A DNA stretch of 51,928 bases from Enterobacterales bacterium (GTDB lineage: Bacteria; Pseudomonadota; Gammaproteobacteria; Enterobacterales; Enterobacteriaceae), in assembly GCA_015654745.1 (NCBI GenBank), contig JAATGH010000330.1:1-51928 (forward strand), in the 5' to 3' direction. A program made the position numbers and the translations under genes. Of the stretch, positions 30,401 through 39,042 are shown in pieces. Positions within the stretch are counted from its first letter, which is position 1. Each line of letters opens with the position of its first letter. The notes under the pieces are model-generated. The model saw nothing but the letters and a program-made list of their open reading frames with translations, made no database searches and was not told the origin of the DNA.

Positions 30401-32439
30401 TGTTTTTTTGCGACGGCAAACGCGTCGATAATGACAAAATGGATCTTTTTTGCCCGCATGATTTCCCGGGCGGATGCCGGCAGTTCCTGCCAAACCTCAG
30501 CAGGGGAAAGATTGGATTGCATAATAAAGGAACCGCCGGTCGCCAGACCGCGCAGCGGGTTAGTATGGCTAAACACCTTATGATCGGGCGAAACCACCAC
30601 CTCAACCTCTTCCAGTTCGGCGTTGGTAATCTTCACCGGTTCCGGGCTGAGGGTAATGTAGTAGTTGGTCGGCGCCCCGCTTTTTTCGGAACCGTATTTC
30701 GGTGCCGATTTTGAGTGCATACCCAGCGCGCCGGCCAAAATATCGGTCATCAGTTTACCGGTGGCGATGGTGCCGTAGCCGCCCACCGAGTGGAAACGGA
30801 TACGAAACGCGCCCGCCGGCAGCAGGTCAGGATTCGGTTCGGTCTCTAACGCCATCAGCGCGGTTTCGGGATACGCGCCTTTTAGTCGCGTCTGCAGCTC
30901 CTCTAGATAAGGTGACGGCGCTCGCGCGAAAAATTGCGATCCCAAATAAATAAGCGGCGCGCCCTGGCCGTCCGCCATCTGCTTAAACGCGGCGATCAGA
31001 TGCCGGGGCTGCAGATCATGCCCGCCAAGGCCGAAGATGGCCGTCGTCAGCCTTGGCATGGCGGTAATGGCGGGAATGCCCGGATGACGAGGACTATCGG
31101 CGTTTTCGCGGCCTTTGAACAAGGCGCGGGTGACCCGCATCGTCAGTTCCGTCTGGTCAGAACGTTCCAGTACCGTAATCTGCTGCTTGCCTTGCAGCGC
31201 GGCCACCAACTCGGCTTCGGGGAAGGGCTGCAGCAACTTAATTGCCACCAATCCCACTTTCCGGCCCTGACGGCGCAGATGTGCGACCACCGCCTCGATA
31301 TCGTCGGTGACGGAGCCCAAACCGATCATAACGCTTTCGGCATCCTCGCACATAAACGTCTGAACCGGCAGGTAGCGGCGTCCGGTCAACGTGGCATATT
31401 CGTCCATCGCCTGGCGCACCAGCGCCGGCACCGCACTGGCAAAATGAGTACGGTGATCGGCCGCTCCGGCCTGGAAATCAGGCTGATTCTGCACCCCGCC
31501 GGTCAGCCCGGGATTGTTAACGTCGATTAACGCCGGCACCCGCTGCCGGGTGCCGCGCTCAAACGCGTTCAGCCATTGCCGCCGCCATGGACCGTGGAGT
31601 CGCGCCGGCAACCAATCCAGCGTCGGGGTTAACAGCTTACCCTCCCGGTCTTGTTCAATGCGCGGCGCGTCATGTTCGAGAAAACGTTGCAGCTTTAGCC
31701 TATTCTCGGCGTTGATATCCTCCTGGTGACGCAATACATACTGAGTAAGCTGATAAACCCGACCTTTGGCGCCATAAAGCATGTCCTGCGCCAGCGTTGG
31801 CGACTTAATGCGCCCGGCCGGATCGCCCAAATAGTCGGCCAGCAACGCCGGCTCGGGCATTAGCGCTTCGCAGAGCATATGGCTGGTGGTAAACCCATCC
31901 ATGGCGTTGGCGACGGGAATCAGCGATAAGGATGAGACACGGTAGGCAATGGCCGCCAGGTCCGCCGCTTCCTGCGGATTAGCGCCGAAGAGTATGGTGT
32001 AGCCAGAGGAGAGCAACGCATAGACATCGTCATGGCCGGCCATAACGTTCAGCGCGTGTTTCGACACGACCCGGGCCGCAACCTGCAGCACAAACCCGCC
32101 CACCTTTTTGCCTACCGTCACGTAATGCGACTCAAGCGCATAAAGTATGCCCTGGCTCGACGACGCATTCGAAATAAATTTGCCGCCGGTCAACGCCGCC
32201 CCCAGCGCGCCGCTTTGCGCGGAATGCTCTCCCTCGGGGCTAAAGAAGAACGGATGTTTACCCCAAACGTTGAGCCCTCCCTCGGCCCGTGCGGCTTCGA
32301 AAATTTCCGCAATTTCCGTCGACGGGGTAATCGGATAGCCGATCACCCCGCCACACACGTGGTTCATCACATACGCAACGGCACCGTTTCCGTGAATCAC
32401 GCTTGGGATGCCTGGATATTTAACTTGCTCAGTTTTCAT
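27457..32439 (-). CDS. nifJ: NifJ-like pyruvate/2-oxoacid:ferredoxin oxidoreductase with fused C-terminal ferredoxin
   Basis: About 1660 residues (an upstream in-frame TTG at 32472 would add 11) against about 1175 for normal NifJ. The start is uncertain because neither codon has a ribosome binding site. Order: domain I (VIGYPITPSTEIAEIFE, EGEHSAQSGALGAAL) near 30-110; domain II (SVMIGLGSVTDDIEAVVAHL) near 375; gamma domain with HSVGGYGTIATGKLMTDIL near 545-570; two [4Fe-4S] motifs CTGCMECALVCPDA (about 850) and CTGCLECISVCGPGA (about 985); TPP domain with GGHGGCRGCGEVTA (about 1050), NSTGCSSVYASTFPY (about 1150) and LGGDGATYDIGFG (about 1240). The final 70 residues add CTNCKTC (about 1600) and a late AANCDAEII, a one-cluster ferredoxin domain. 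It oxidises pyruvate or another 2-oxoacid with CoA to acyl-CoA and CO2. It is coupled to the Nfn-like gene. Confidence 0.88.
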   Translation of the reverse strand: MKTEQVKYPGIPSVIHGNGAVAYVMNHVCGGVIGYPITPSTEIAEIFEAARAEGGLNVWGKHPFFFSPEGEHSAQSGALGAALTGGKFISNASSSQGILYALESHYVTVGKKVGGFVLQVAARVVSKHALNVMAGHDDVYALLSSGYTILFGANPQEAADLAAIAYRVSSLSLIPVANAMDGFTTSHMLCEALMPEPALLADYLGDPAGRIKSPTLAQDMLYGAKGRVYQLTQYVLRHQEDINAENRLKLQRFLEHDAPRIEQDREGKLLTPTLDWLPARLHGPWRRQWLNAFERGTRQRVPALIDVNNPGLTGGVQNQPDFQAGAADHRTHFASAVPALVRQAMDEYATLTGRRYLPVQTFMCEDAESVMIGLGSVTDDIEAVVAHLRRQGRKVGLVAIKLLQPFPEAELVAALQGKQQITVLERSDQTELTMRVTRALFKGRENADSPRHPGIPAITAMPRLTTAIFGLGGHDLQPRHLIAAFKQMADGQGAPLIYLGSQFFARAPSPYLEELQTRLKGAYPETALMALETEPNPDLLPAGAFRIRFHSVGGYGTIATGKLMTDILAGALGMHSKSAPKYGSEKSGAPTNYYITLSPEPVKITNAELEEVEVVVSPDHKVFSHTNPLRGLATGGSFIMQSNLSPAEVWQELPASAREIMRAKKIHFVIIDAFAVAKKHAPSPELETRMMGIAFIGAVVGNVERIAKGASSDAILAKIRQQITKKFGAKGKAIVEGNMAVIGDGLNATQRVDYASAALIERDPPSTDARAPRPLSLSPGQLNGTSILKGLFDHEYYEEMIARPFREGTISEAPVLPGTGLFMPAGTAVAKDKGLFRRSVPEFHADLCTGCMECALVCPDAAIPNTVHDIHELLLAAIHRLEVGEPQREALRIHLYPMIDGIREIYRQGKTSRPLHDIVAGLAAELTIENESLRHNFVKLAQVLSVYPVARTRPFFDAAEKSRAGSGGLFAATLDPWKCTGCLECISVCGPGALVARDQTASLRDDLQARFAFMQAMPTTPARFYADALTPGAEIKRLLLDPGNYYATTGGHGGCRGCGEVTAIRLVMSLNHAITERRQHEHLGDLEQLLAQLGAKRDSLPDGDNIRRERLGDLIRTLESRLYLYEGGPRGQGPAGAVVANSTGCSSVYASTFPYNCYNDPWVNSLFQDAQPLAKGIFEGLAAQLAGDVRALRLARLELEDSYRPEVHDAQLRYLSWEQFTAGELGLLPTVMTLGGDGATYDIGFGALSRILTSGTPLKVVVLNSGAYSNTGGQASTSSYIGQDADLARIGKIQGGKHEARKELGLIASFHPKVFVCSSVTALPAHFLKNTLEFLNYVDGPAVMDIYTPCQSEHGITDAAAAQHGRLAVESRMNPVFVHDPRRGSAQHEWLSLEGNPDLDQDWTTTTLEYLDQDGQLQGQTMALTPAVFALGENRFRKQFHALAAADDTRAVPVEAFIDLPSAERAQRVPFIYSVDADRHLQKLGMSESLIELVAERRTCWRMLQYLAGRQSVKTAQDHRAAMDELLSRYQTSVRQRETTLDDIARAMSRLAASSKAPAGQDGLIPITLVDEAPSPSAAPGAELRVPVMLAPENQDKCTNCKTCYQDLPELFERTRIVIQGESRDVARLIPGVLDRITITPELERSIQRVAANCDAEIIQ

Positions 32440-32698
32440 AGTGGCATGTCTGTAGGGTGGGTAATAAGTCAAGCCGGCAAATCTCGAAGCGGCGGCGCCT
32501 AGGGTAATGCGGGGGGTTTCACCTGCAGGTATGGGGTGTACGTCGCGTAAACATCACGCATGTATCCCAACGAGGCTAAGACCCTTCTTTTTATATGGTT
32601 ATAATGTCAAACTTTACCCGTTTGATAAGGAAAAAAATTAGCGCTGCATCACGCGCGAACGATCATTGTCCGCCCTGTGCTATCGCGATAATGATTTC

Positions 32699-32817
32699 TA
32701 TACCCGTTATTCTTCAAGTTGCAGGTGCGTTGGCAATACTCGGCCCGGCCATGGGACTCGCGCCCCTTAGGGGACCGTGACCGGCCGCCTTCCAGCAACT
32801 CGGATAATGTAGGGTAT
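32699..32817. repeat. MITE-like element with imperfect terminal inverted repeats
   Basis: The left arm 32699-32725 begins TATACCCGTTATTCTTCAAG and continues TTGCAGG. The right arm (32791-32817) read on the other strand begins TATACCC, ends GAGTTGCTGG, and matches about 20 of 27 positions. The interior is about 65 bp and GC-rich with no reading frame. The TATACCC...CTTCAAGTTGC motif is, to my knowledge, a common intergenic repeat end in Enterobacterales such as Yersinia, Serratia and Sodalis. A similar partial arm occurs at 45482-45501. Confidence 0.6.
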
Positions 32818-32910
32818 ATATCATGAATATTGATATTCTTTTTATATTTTCCGTTATGCGCTATCCACATAACCGTCGCTGAATATGAGTCGCGGTTCGG
32901 GTCGCAAGCG

Positions 32911-32946
32911 AATATGTCGAATATGTCGAATATGTCGAATATGTCA
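32911..32946. repeat. Four tandem copies of a 9-bp unit
   Basis: Three exact copies of AATATGTCG (32911-32919, 32920-32928, 32929-32937) and a fourth with one change, AATATGTCA (32938-32946). The array is in non-coding DNA. It is a candidate variable-number repeat. Confidence 0.9.
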
Positions 32947-33114
32947 CAGAACATCGGGCAAAAAAAAAGCAGTATATATCTTCAAAAACAGATGAGCGAA
33001 ACTATATGCGCCTAAATCTCGATATTGATATATTCCTGATTTTTATAGTATCATTTTTTATTCTTACAACATTATTATTCTCTTCGCTACCCTGATGCCG
33101 CCACACATATTTTA

Positions 33115-33315
33115 TTAAGGCGGCGGCCCCATGACGACCTGTCTTTTTTCCCTATTATTGGTTTCATCGCGCGCCCGATCGGTCAGATGGAGGCGGTGCG
33201 TGAAATCGTCCTCGGGATAACGCATGGCGACACCAATGGAAACGGTAATATTAACAGGTTGGAATGAATGCGGCAAACGGCTGTTTTTCAGAACTCGGCC
33301 TGCCAATTTCCTCAT
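33115..33315 (-). pseudogene. Diguanylate cyclase (GGDEF) C-terminal remnant
   Basis: Minus-strand translation gives the end of a GGDEF domain: PVNITVSIGVAMRYPEDDF, with the conserved VSIGVA strand, then LHLTDRARDETNNREKRQVV, which corresponds to the usual 'LLxxADxALYxAKxxGRNQVV'. It ends at a natural stop. The catalytic GG(D/E)EF motif and the sensor part are missing, and no start codon or ribosome binding site is present. It is the last about 66 residues of a lost c-di-GMP synthase gene. Confidence 0.75.
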
Positions 33316-33768
33316 CGACCTTGCTTACCAAAAATAATAATTAATATTCAATTATTTTTAAATTATTAATCCATTAGAATTTTTCAACTTACCTAATGCT
33401 GATATAAAAATGTTGGTATAAAATCAGGCATCGTTAACATTAATTTCTCTAATCGTTTATAGCAAACGGGCCAGACGCCTTGATAGCCAAAAACTCTCAA
33501 TAAATACTTGGCCATTACTTTAAACGTTCAAGATTCCCGTAATAAGTTTCATTGATCGGGTTTGGCAACAATCAAATGCTATAAAAGGCACGGCCTTATT
33601 ATTGTCGGCATCCGGACTATGCGTGATATTGCCTTAATCCCCAGGTGAGAAAACTCTCTATTGACTCAAATTTTACCGACCGTGATTTTGCGCGCTTATC
33701 TCTGCCTCGCTTGTGTTTATTATCGGAAAGTTGTCCGCCAAGGCGTATTCCATTAGAAGGAGACCAGC
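33316..33768. other. AT-rich intergenic region before the AI-2E-family gene
   Basis: 453 bases, very AT-rich at 33328-33400, with no gene visible. It probably contains the promoter of the membrane protein gene at 33769 and its ribosome binding site, AGAAGGAGACC at 33755-33765. Confidence 0.4.
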
Positions 33769-34800
33769 ATGAATCCATCCGATATTCCCCGCGACACCTG
33801 GCTGAGGGGCATGATCCTTCTGGCTTGCCTGGTTATCCTCATGCTGGGAATCCGCCTCGCCTCCTCAACGATTGTGCTGCTGTTGTTGGCGCTGTTTCTG
33901 GCCATTGTCCTGGAGCCGTTCATCGTGCTGATGTCACGGTTGTGGCTGCCGCGATTGGCCGCCATTGCACTGCTAAGCGGAGGGTTGCTGGTCTTGCTAT
34001 TGCTCACATTGATGCAAATCATCGGCACCTTGCCGGAACTGACGCAGATGAGCACCCAGATGCGGGGACTGCTGGCGGAACATCTCGCCGCCGGACTTGC
34101 CCCCCTGGCGCGGGCCGGCCTGTCGCTAACGACGGATGAGGTGATGGCTTTATTCGATCCTGGCCAGTTGCTGCTGATGGCCACCCGCACCCTCGGCCGG
34201 ATATCGGATACTCTCTCGGCCGTGCTGGTGGTGTTTCTGATGGTAATATTTATGTTGATCGAGGTACCGGCGTTAACGGCCAAGAGCCATCGTATATTAC
34301 GCCACTCTCCGGCCGCTCTGGCGGCCATCCGCCATGGTATGGATTCCGTCACCCGCTATTTAATGTTGAAGACGCTGATTAGCCTGCTGATCGGCCTGGC
34401 CGTATGGGGTGTTTTGCTGATGTTAGGCATAAAATTCGCCTTTATATGGGGCGTATTAGCGTTTTTACTCAATTTTATTCCGGTGGTGGGCTCGGTCATT
34501 GCCGCCATCCCGCCGTTGGTTCAGACGTTCCTGTTTAACGGCATCGGCGCCGGCGCCTTGGTGCTGCTGGCATTCGTGCTGATCAACCTCATTTTGGGCT
34601 GCCTGCTGGACCCCTATCTGATCGGGCGAAAGCTTGATTTATCCACCAGCACCGTAGTGATATCGTTGCTGGTCTGGGGCGGGCTGCTGGGAATAGCCGG
34701 CGTGTTGCTGGCGGTGCCCCTGACGCTATCGGTCAAACTGACGCTGGAACACATTAGCGGCGGGGAAAAACTGGCGATCCTGCTGGGCTCAAAGGGCTAA
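33769..34800 (+). CDS. AI-2E family transporter (YdiK/PerM-like membrane protein)
   Basis: 343 residues. Membrane segments lie near 14-32 and 33-52, a pair near 60-85, then after a soluble loop (about 90-150) about five more. The family motif is present: LAFLLNFIPVVGSVIAAIPP near 233-252, and the C-terminal LDPYLIGRKLDLSTSTVVIS, which is diagnostic. E. coli TqsA of this family exports autoinducer-2, while others are Na+/H+ antiporters or of unknown function, so a role is not certain. GGAGACCAGC before the ATG is a strong ribosome binding site. It converges with rhaB. Confidence 0.9.
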   Translation: MNPSDIPRDTWLRGMILLACLVILMLGIRLASSTIVLLLLALFLAIVLEPFIVLMSRLWLPRLAAIALLSGGLLVLLLLTLMQIIGTLPELTQMSTQMRGLLAEHLAAGLAPLARAGLSLTTDEVMALFDPGQLLLMATRTLGRISDTLSAVLVVFLMVIFMLIEVPALTAKSHRILRHSPAALAAIRHGMDSVTRYLMLKTLISLLIGLAVWGVLLMLGIKFAFIWGVLAFLLNFIPVVGSVIAAIPPLVQTFLFNGIGAGALVLLAFVLINLILGCLLDPYLIGRKLDLSTSTVVISLLVWGGLLGIAGVLLAVPLTLSVKLTLEHISGGEKLAILLGSKG

Positions 34801-34862
34801 CGAGACGGTTGAGCCCAGCCGGTGGCGCCGGGTTAATTGCGCGAATTCTGGTGGCCGGCCCG

Positions 34863-36332
34863 TTAGGCCGTATCCTTGACGCGCCGGCTAATCCCCTCAA
34901 ACCGCTGCCAAACGTCGGCAAAACCGGAAATCGGTTGCGGTAAAAACCGGCTCGGCGGGAAACTGCGCGCCACGATGCGGCGCCAACTCGCAAGATCGGC
35001 CACATCCCCCAGCGTCATCAGTTGGCAACCGACGTTTCCGAGCGTCGTGGCTTCCACCGGACCGGCGGTGACCGGGATCTGGCAACTGTCCGCGCACAGC
35101 TGATTGAGCAGCTGATTTTGGCACCCGCCGCCGACGATATACAGATGGTTAAGCTCGGCACCCCGCAGCGCGCTCAGTTCCTGCAACACCTGGCGATAGC
35201 ACAACGCCAGACTGTCGAGGATCGCCCGGGCCAATGCGGCGTCGTCTTGCGGTACCGGCTGGTCGGTTTCGCGGCACGCCTCGCGAATAGCCTGCGCCAT
35301 CGAGGGGGGATTGAGAAACCGTTCGTCATTGGGATTAATCAGGCTGGCAAACGGCGGGAGCTCGGCCGCCCGGGCGATCAGCGCCGGTAAATCGTCGATC
35401 GACAGCTCCAGACAAATCCGCTGGAGCAACCAAAGCCCCATGATATTTTTCAACACCCTAAACGTACCGCTGACGCCGCCCTCATTGGTAATATTGGCCG
35501 CCAACGCCGCATCATTATTATAGGGCGTATCGCTTTCAAATCCCATCAGCGACCAGGTACCGGAGCTGAGGTAAGCACTGTGCCGATCCTTGAGCGGCGC
35601 GGCCACCACCGCGCTGGCGGTGTCGTGGCTGGCCACCGCGATAACCGGCACCGCACGCCCGGCGGGGCTGGTCCATTCCCCCACGGTATTGCCGGGCAGA
35701 CGCGGGGTGCCGAACCAACGCTTTGGTATGCCGAGATAATCCAGCAGGCGCTGATCCCAGTCGCCGTTAGCCAAATTGAGCATTTGCGTGGTACTGGCAT
35801 TGGTGTATTCGCGATTGATTTTTCCGGTCAGGCGATAGGTAAAATAATCCGGGATCATCAAAAAATGTGCGGCTTTCGCGATGATATCGGGCTGTTGCTC
35901 GCACAGCGCCTTAAGTTGATATAGCGTGTTAAACGGTAAAAACTGGATACCGGTATGGCGATACAGCATCTGACGGCTCAGCTTGGCGGTCACACGGTTC
36001 ATCACGCCATCGGTGCGATGGTCGCGATAAGACACCGCTTCGCCAACCCGTTCGCCCCGCTCGTCGAGCAATACATAATCGACACCCCAGGTGTCGATAC
36101 CAATACCATCCAGTCGTACCCCATCGTGGTCCAATTTAACCAGACCGGTCATGATTTCCCGTTCCAGTTGGTCCAAATCCCAACAATCATGGCCGGCTAC
36201 CGGTTTGAAGCCATTAGTAAAACGATGTATTTGTTTAATGGTCAGCGTTTGGGACGCGGTCTGCCAGCTCGCCAGCATTACCCTTCCGCTGGAAGCGCCA
36301 AGATCTATCGCGGCAAGATTACGTATCGTCAT
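34863..36332 (-). CDS. rhaB: Rhamnulokinase
   Basis: 489 residues, the size of E. coli RhaB. FGGY-family sugar kinase: phosphate-1 motif AIDLGASSGRVMLASW at 8-23, WGVDYVLLDERGE, a SHDTASAVVAAPL motif, SGTWSLMGFE, and the ATP-site YIVGGGCQNQLLNQL near 395-410. It phosphorylates L-rhamnulose to L-rhamnulose-1-phosphate in the cytoplasm. It is 16 bases downstream of rhaT on the same strand, so the two form an operon. In E. coli rhaB is followed by rhaA and rhaD; here a convergent unrelated gene follows, so isomerase and aldolase are absent from this locus. Confidence 0.95.
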   Translation of the reverse strand: MTIRNLAAIDLGASSGRVMLASWQTASQTLTIKQIHRFTNGFKPVAGHDCWDLDQLEREIMTGLVKLDHDGVRLDGIGIDTWGVDYVLLDERGERVGEAVSYRDHRTDGVMNRVTAKLSRQMLYRHTGIQFLPFNTLYQLKALCEQQPDIIAKAAHFLMIPDYFTYRLTGKINREYTNASTTQMLNLANGDWDQRLLDYLGIPKRWFGTPRLPGNTVGEWTSPAGRAVPVIAVASHDTASAVVAAPLKDRHSAYLSSGTWSLMGFESDTPYNNDAALAANITNEGGVSGTFRVLKNIMGLWLLQRICLELSIDDLPALIARAAELPPFASLINPNDERFLNPPSMAQAIREACRETDQPVPQDDAALARAILDSLALCYRQVLQELSALRGAELNHLYIVGGGCQNQLLNQLCADSCQIPVTAGPVEATTLGNVGCQLMTLGDVADLASWRRIVARSFPPSRFLPQPISGFADVWQRFEGISRRVKDTA

Positions 36333-36348
36333 CTTTTTCTCTCTCCTA

Positions 36349-37383
36349 TTAGGCCGCGATACCGAGGCCGACGATATTGGCCGCCAGAATAATCACCAAC
36401 GCGCCAATACACAGTATCCGTACGGGTTTTTTGCCCACACCCAGCCATTCCTTGAGCACCAGTCCCACCAGGCCGCCGCACAGTACATAGAAGCTCATGT
36501 GCAGCATCCAGCTAACGTAGTGGTATTCAACCGGAATGTTGGCCTGCCCCCAGGCATAAAAGAAGAACTGTAAATACCACATCACGCCGCCGAGAATGGA
36601 GAACAGCGCGTTAGCCAGCAACAGGCTTTTACCGAGCGAGAAATCCGCCTTCAATGACAGTTCGGGTTTAGTGGCCAACCGGATAAAGCAATACGCCAAA
36701 TTGACGATGGCGCCACCGCCCATGATCACCACATAACTTGGCAGGGCCACATACAATGGGCTAATACCGACGTTTTTCGCCGCGGCCAGCATCGGCAGGG
36801 CGGCATCCATGGCGAACGACATGCCGGCGGAGAAAATGCCGCACATAACGGCCAGGATCAGCCCTTTTTTCAGGTTGAACTCTTGGGCGCCGATACCCAA
36901 AGCCCGTTCCTTCATTACGCCGGCGTAGCTGACGATGCCCACGCCTATCACCGCGACCAACACGCCCAAGAGGGTAATCTGTCCGCCGGTTGAACTGATC
37001 AACGCGCCGAATTTACCCTGAATAACGGGCGTCATCAGCGTCCCGACGATCAGGGTGATGCCGATGGCAATGCCGATGCCCATGGACATACCGAGGTAAC
37101 GCATGGTTAGGCCGTAATTGACGTTTCCGATGCCCCACATGGCGCCAAACAGAAATACCGGCAGCAGCGTCGAAAGGGAAAATGAGCCGTAATATCCCCA
37201 AAAATCGGGCAACAGGATGGCGCTGACCGTCCAGGGCAGGACGATCCAGGAAAAGAAGCCGCCCAGCGACCACATGGTCTCCCAACTCCAGCGTCGCACC
37301 TGTTTAAACGGCGCGTAAAAACAAGCGGCAGAAGCGGCACCCACAAAGTGCCAGAAAATACCGAGTATGATTGAACTGCCCAT
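36349..37383 (-). CDS. rhaT: L-rhamnose/proton symporter
   Basis: 344 residues, identical in length to E. coli RhaT. About ten membrane helices; the start [20 protein letters not shown] and the later [20 protein letters not shown] are typical of RhaT. It imports L-rhamnose (and L-lyxose) with a proton. The ATG at 37383 follows TTAAAGGAATTTTTC, a good ribosome binding site. First gene of rhaT-rhaB, read leftward from a region shared with the rightward fucO. A CRP-like site lies 160 bp upstream. Confidence 0.95.
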   Translation of the reverse strand: MGSSIILGIFWHFVGAASAACFYAPFKQVRRWSWETMWSLGGFFSWIVLPWTVSAILLPDFWGYYGSFSLSTLLPVFLFGAMWGIGNVNYGLTMRYLGMSMGIGIAIGITLIVGTLMTPVIQGKFGALISSTGGQITLLGVLVAVIGVGIVSYAGVMKERALGIGAQEFNLKKGLILAVMCGIFSAGMSFAMDAALPMLAAAKNVGISPLYVALPSYVVIMGGGAIVNLAYCFIRLATKPELSLKADFSLGKSLLLANALFSILGGVMWYLQFFFYAWGQANIPVEYHYVSWMLHMSFYVLCGGLVGLVLKEWLGVGKKPVRILCIGALVIILAANIVGLGIAA

Positions 37384-37825
37384 TGAAAAATTCCTTTAAA
37401 TTATATTTCTATAACGTGATAGGGAAGATCTTGAATAAATTATTAGCGTTATGCATGGCGGTTATTTTTAAGCATTGTTAATGGTTTTACCTTATCGGTA
37501 CTGCCATCTTTTCGCCCGCCATGGCATTCATCTAAAGAGAAGAGTGATGGTGATCACAAATTCATTCAGCGACATTTAATCAAAACGCCAGTAACCCGAG
37601 GCCGGATGAATGTAATAAAAATCCGCGTGGCAAGCCCGATATCGAATTATCAGTATATTCTTCATCCTATTGCCATATTTTATTTACCGCCGGCACGGAG
37701 AGGAAGGTTTGGTGGATTTTGCTGGTTTATTATACCCAAAAGCGGATTGAAACTATTTCTACTGCTCGTCGTTGATATACCCTTATCTTATCCTTCATGT
37801 CGTTATAAACCCCAAGGTTATTATT
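37384..37825. other. Divergent control region between rhaT and fucO
   Basis: 442 bases with no gene. It is AT-rich and contains a CRP-like site at 37543-37558. I could not identify RhaS or FucR sites. The fucO ribosome binding site is CCCAAGG at 37811-37817. Confidence 0.5.
37543..37558. promoter_or_regulatory. Candidate CRP binding site
   Basis: AGTGATGGTGATCACA reads TGTGA-N6-TCACT on the minus strand, one mismatch from the TGTGA-N6-TCACA consensus. It is placed between the divergent rhaT and fucO genes, about 160 bp from rhaT, as expected for cAMP-CRP control of sugar genes. Confidence 0.65.
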
Positions 37826-38977
37826 ATGACAAATCGTATTATTTTGAATCAAACCGCCTATTTCGGCCGGGGCGCAATTTCGCATATTATTGATGAAGCG
37901 AAATCGCATGGTTATAAAAAAGCGCTAATTGTTACCGATAAAGAGTTAATTCGGGTGAATATTGCTACCCGCGTATTGGAATTATTGAAAAGCTCAGGTT
38001 TGGATTTCGCCGTATTTGATGAAGTCATGCCGAACCCGACCGTTGATGTGGTCAAGCGTGGCGTAAGCGCATTTAAACAGGCCGGGGCGGATTACCTGAT
38101 TGCCATCGGCGGCGGTTCGCCACAAGATACCAGCAAGGCTATCGGCATCATCATCAATAACCCCGATTTTGCCGATGTGCTCAGCCTGGAAGGCGTCGCG
38201 CCGACCACCTCGCCCAGCGTGCCGATTATTGCCATTCCCACCACGGCCGGGACCGCGGCGGAAGTGACGATAAATTATGTGATCACCGATGAACAGCGTC
38301 GGCGCAAATTTGTATGTGTCGACCCGCACGATATTCCTTTGGTGGCGATTATCGACCCGGATATGATGGCGAGCATGCCGGCTTCCCTTAAGGCCGCCAC
38401 GGGGGTTGACGCCTTAACGCACGCGATTGAAGGCTATACTACCCAGGCGGCCTGGGAGCTGACGGATATGTTTCATCTTAAAGCCATCGAGATTATCGCG
38501 CGCTCGCTGCGCGCCTCGGTGCAGGGCGATCCCAAAGGTGTGGACGACATGGCGCTCGGGCAATATATTGCCGGGATGGGATTTTCCAATGTCGGACTGG
38601 GGCTGGTGCACGGTATGGCGCATCCGCTGGGGGCGTTCTATAACACTCCGCACGGTGTCGCCAACGCCATTCTTTTACCGCATATCATGGAGTACAACGC
38701 GGCGCGGACCGGCGAAAAATTCCGCGCTATCGCCGTGGCGATGGGGGTGGAACTGGCTAAATCCATGACCATCGAGCAGGCCAGGACGGCGGCGGTTAAC
38801 GCGGTCAAAGAGCTGTGCCGCGCGGTAGGCATTCCGGCAAACCTGCGCGAGGTAGGCCTGCGGCAAGAGGATATTCCGGCGCTGGCGCAGGCGGCATTGG
38901 ACGATGTCTGCACCGGCGGCAATCCACGACAGGCCTCGCTTGACGATATCAAGGCATTATACCAGGCAATCTATTAA
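37826..38977 (+). CDS. fucO: Lactaldehyde reductase / 1,2-propanediol oxidoreductase
   Basis: 383 residues from the ATG at 37826, preceded by AAGG; a longer frame from 37772 is disfavoured because it adds a non-family extension. Iron-dependent class III alcohol dehydrogenase. Fe2+ ligands D195, H199, H262 and H276 sit at the FucO spacing, and the NAD motif GGGSPQD is at 95-101. It reduces L-lactaldehyde, the aldolase product of both L-fucose and L-rhamnose breakdown, to 1,2-propanediol. Being divergent from rhaT-rhaB, it would serve rhamnose catabolism. Confidence 0.93.
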   Translation: MTNRIILNQTAYFGRGAISHIIDEAKSHGYKKALIVTDKELIRVNIATRVLELLKSSGLDFAVFDEVMPNPTVDVVKRGVSAFKQAGADYLIAIGGGSPQDTSKAIGIIINNPDFADVLSLEGVAPTTSPSVPIIAIPTTAGTAAEVTINYVITDEQRRRKFVCVDPHDIPLVAIIDPDMMASMPASLKAATGVDALTHAIEGYTTQAAWELTDMFHLKAIEIIARSLRASVQGDPKGVDDMALGQYIAGMGFSNVGLGLVHGMAHPLGAFYNTPHGVANAILLPHIMEYNAARTGEKFRAIAVAMGVELAKSMTIEQARTAAVNAVKELCRAVGIPANLREVGLRQEDIPALAQAALDDVCTGGNPRQASLDDIKALYQAIY

Positions 38978-39042
38978 CCGCTCGGGCTTTGCCGTCGTTA
39001 ATGCTTTAAGTCTGTTGGCCAATATGGAATACTTTTGGCGAA

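Larger units (their letters stand above)
32473..33114. other. AT-rich intergenic region with repeats
   Basis: No gene seen. It holds the nifJ upstream region (a minus-strand TTGACA near 32609 could be a -35), the MITE-like inverted repeat at 32699-32817 and the 9-bp tandem repeat at 32911-32946, each listed separately. Confidence 0.45.

Noticed and set aside
32911-32946. CRISPR-like reading of the short tandem repeat
   Set aside because: Units are contiguous 9-mers without spacers, so not a CRISPR array.
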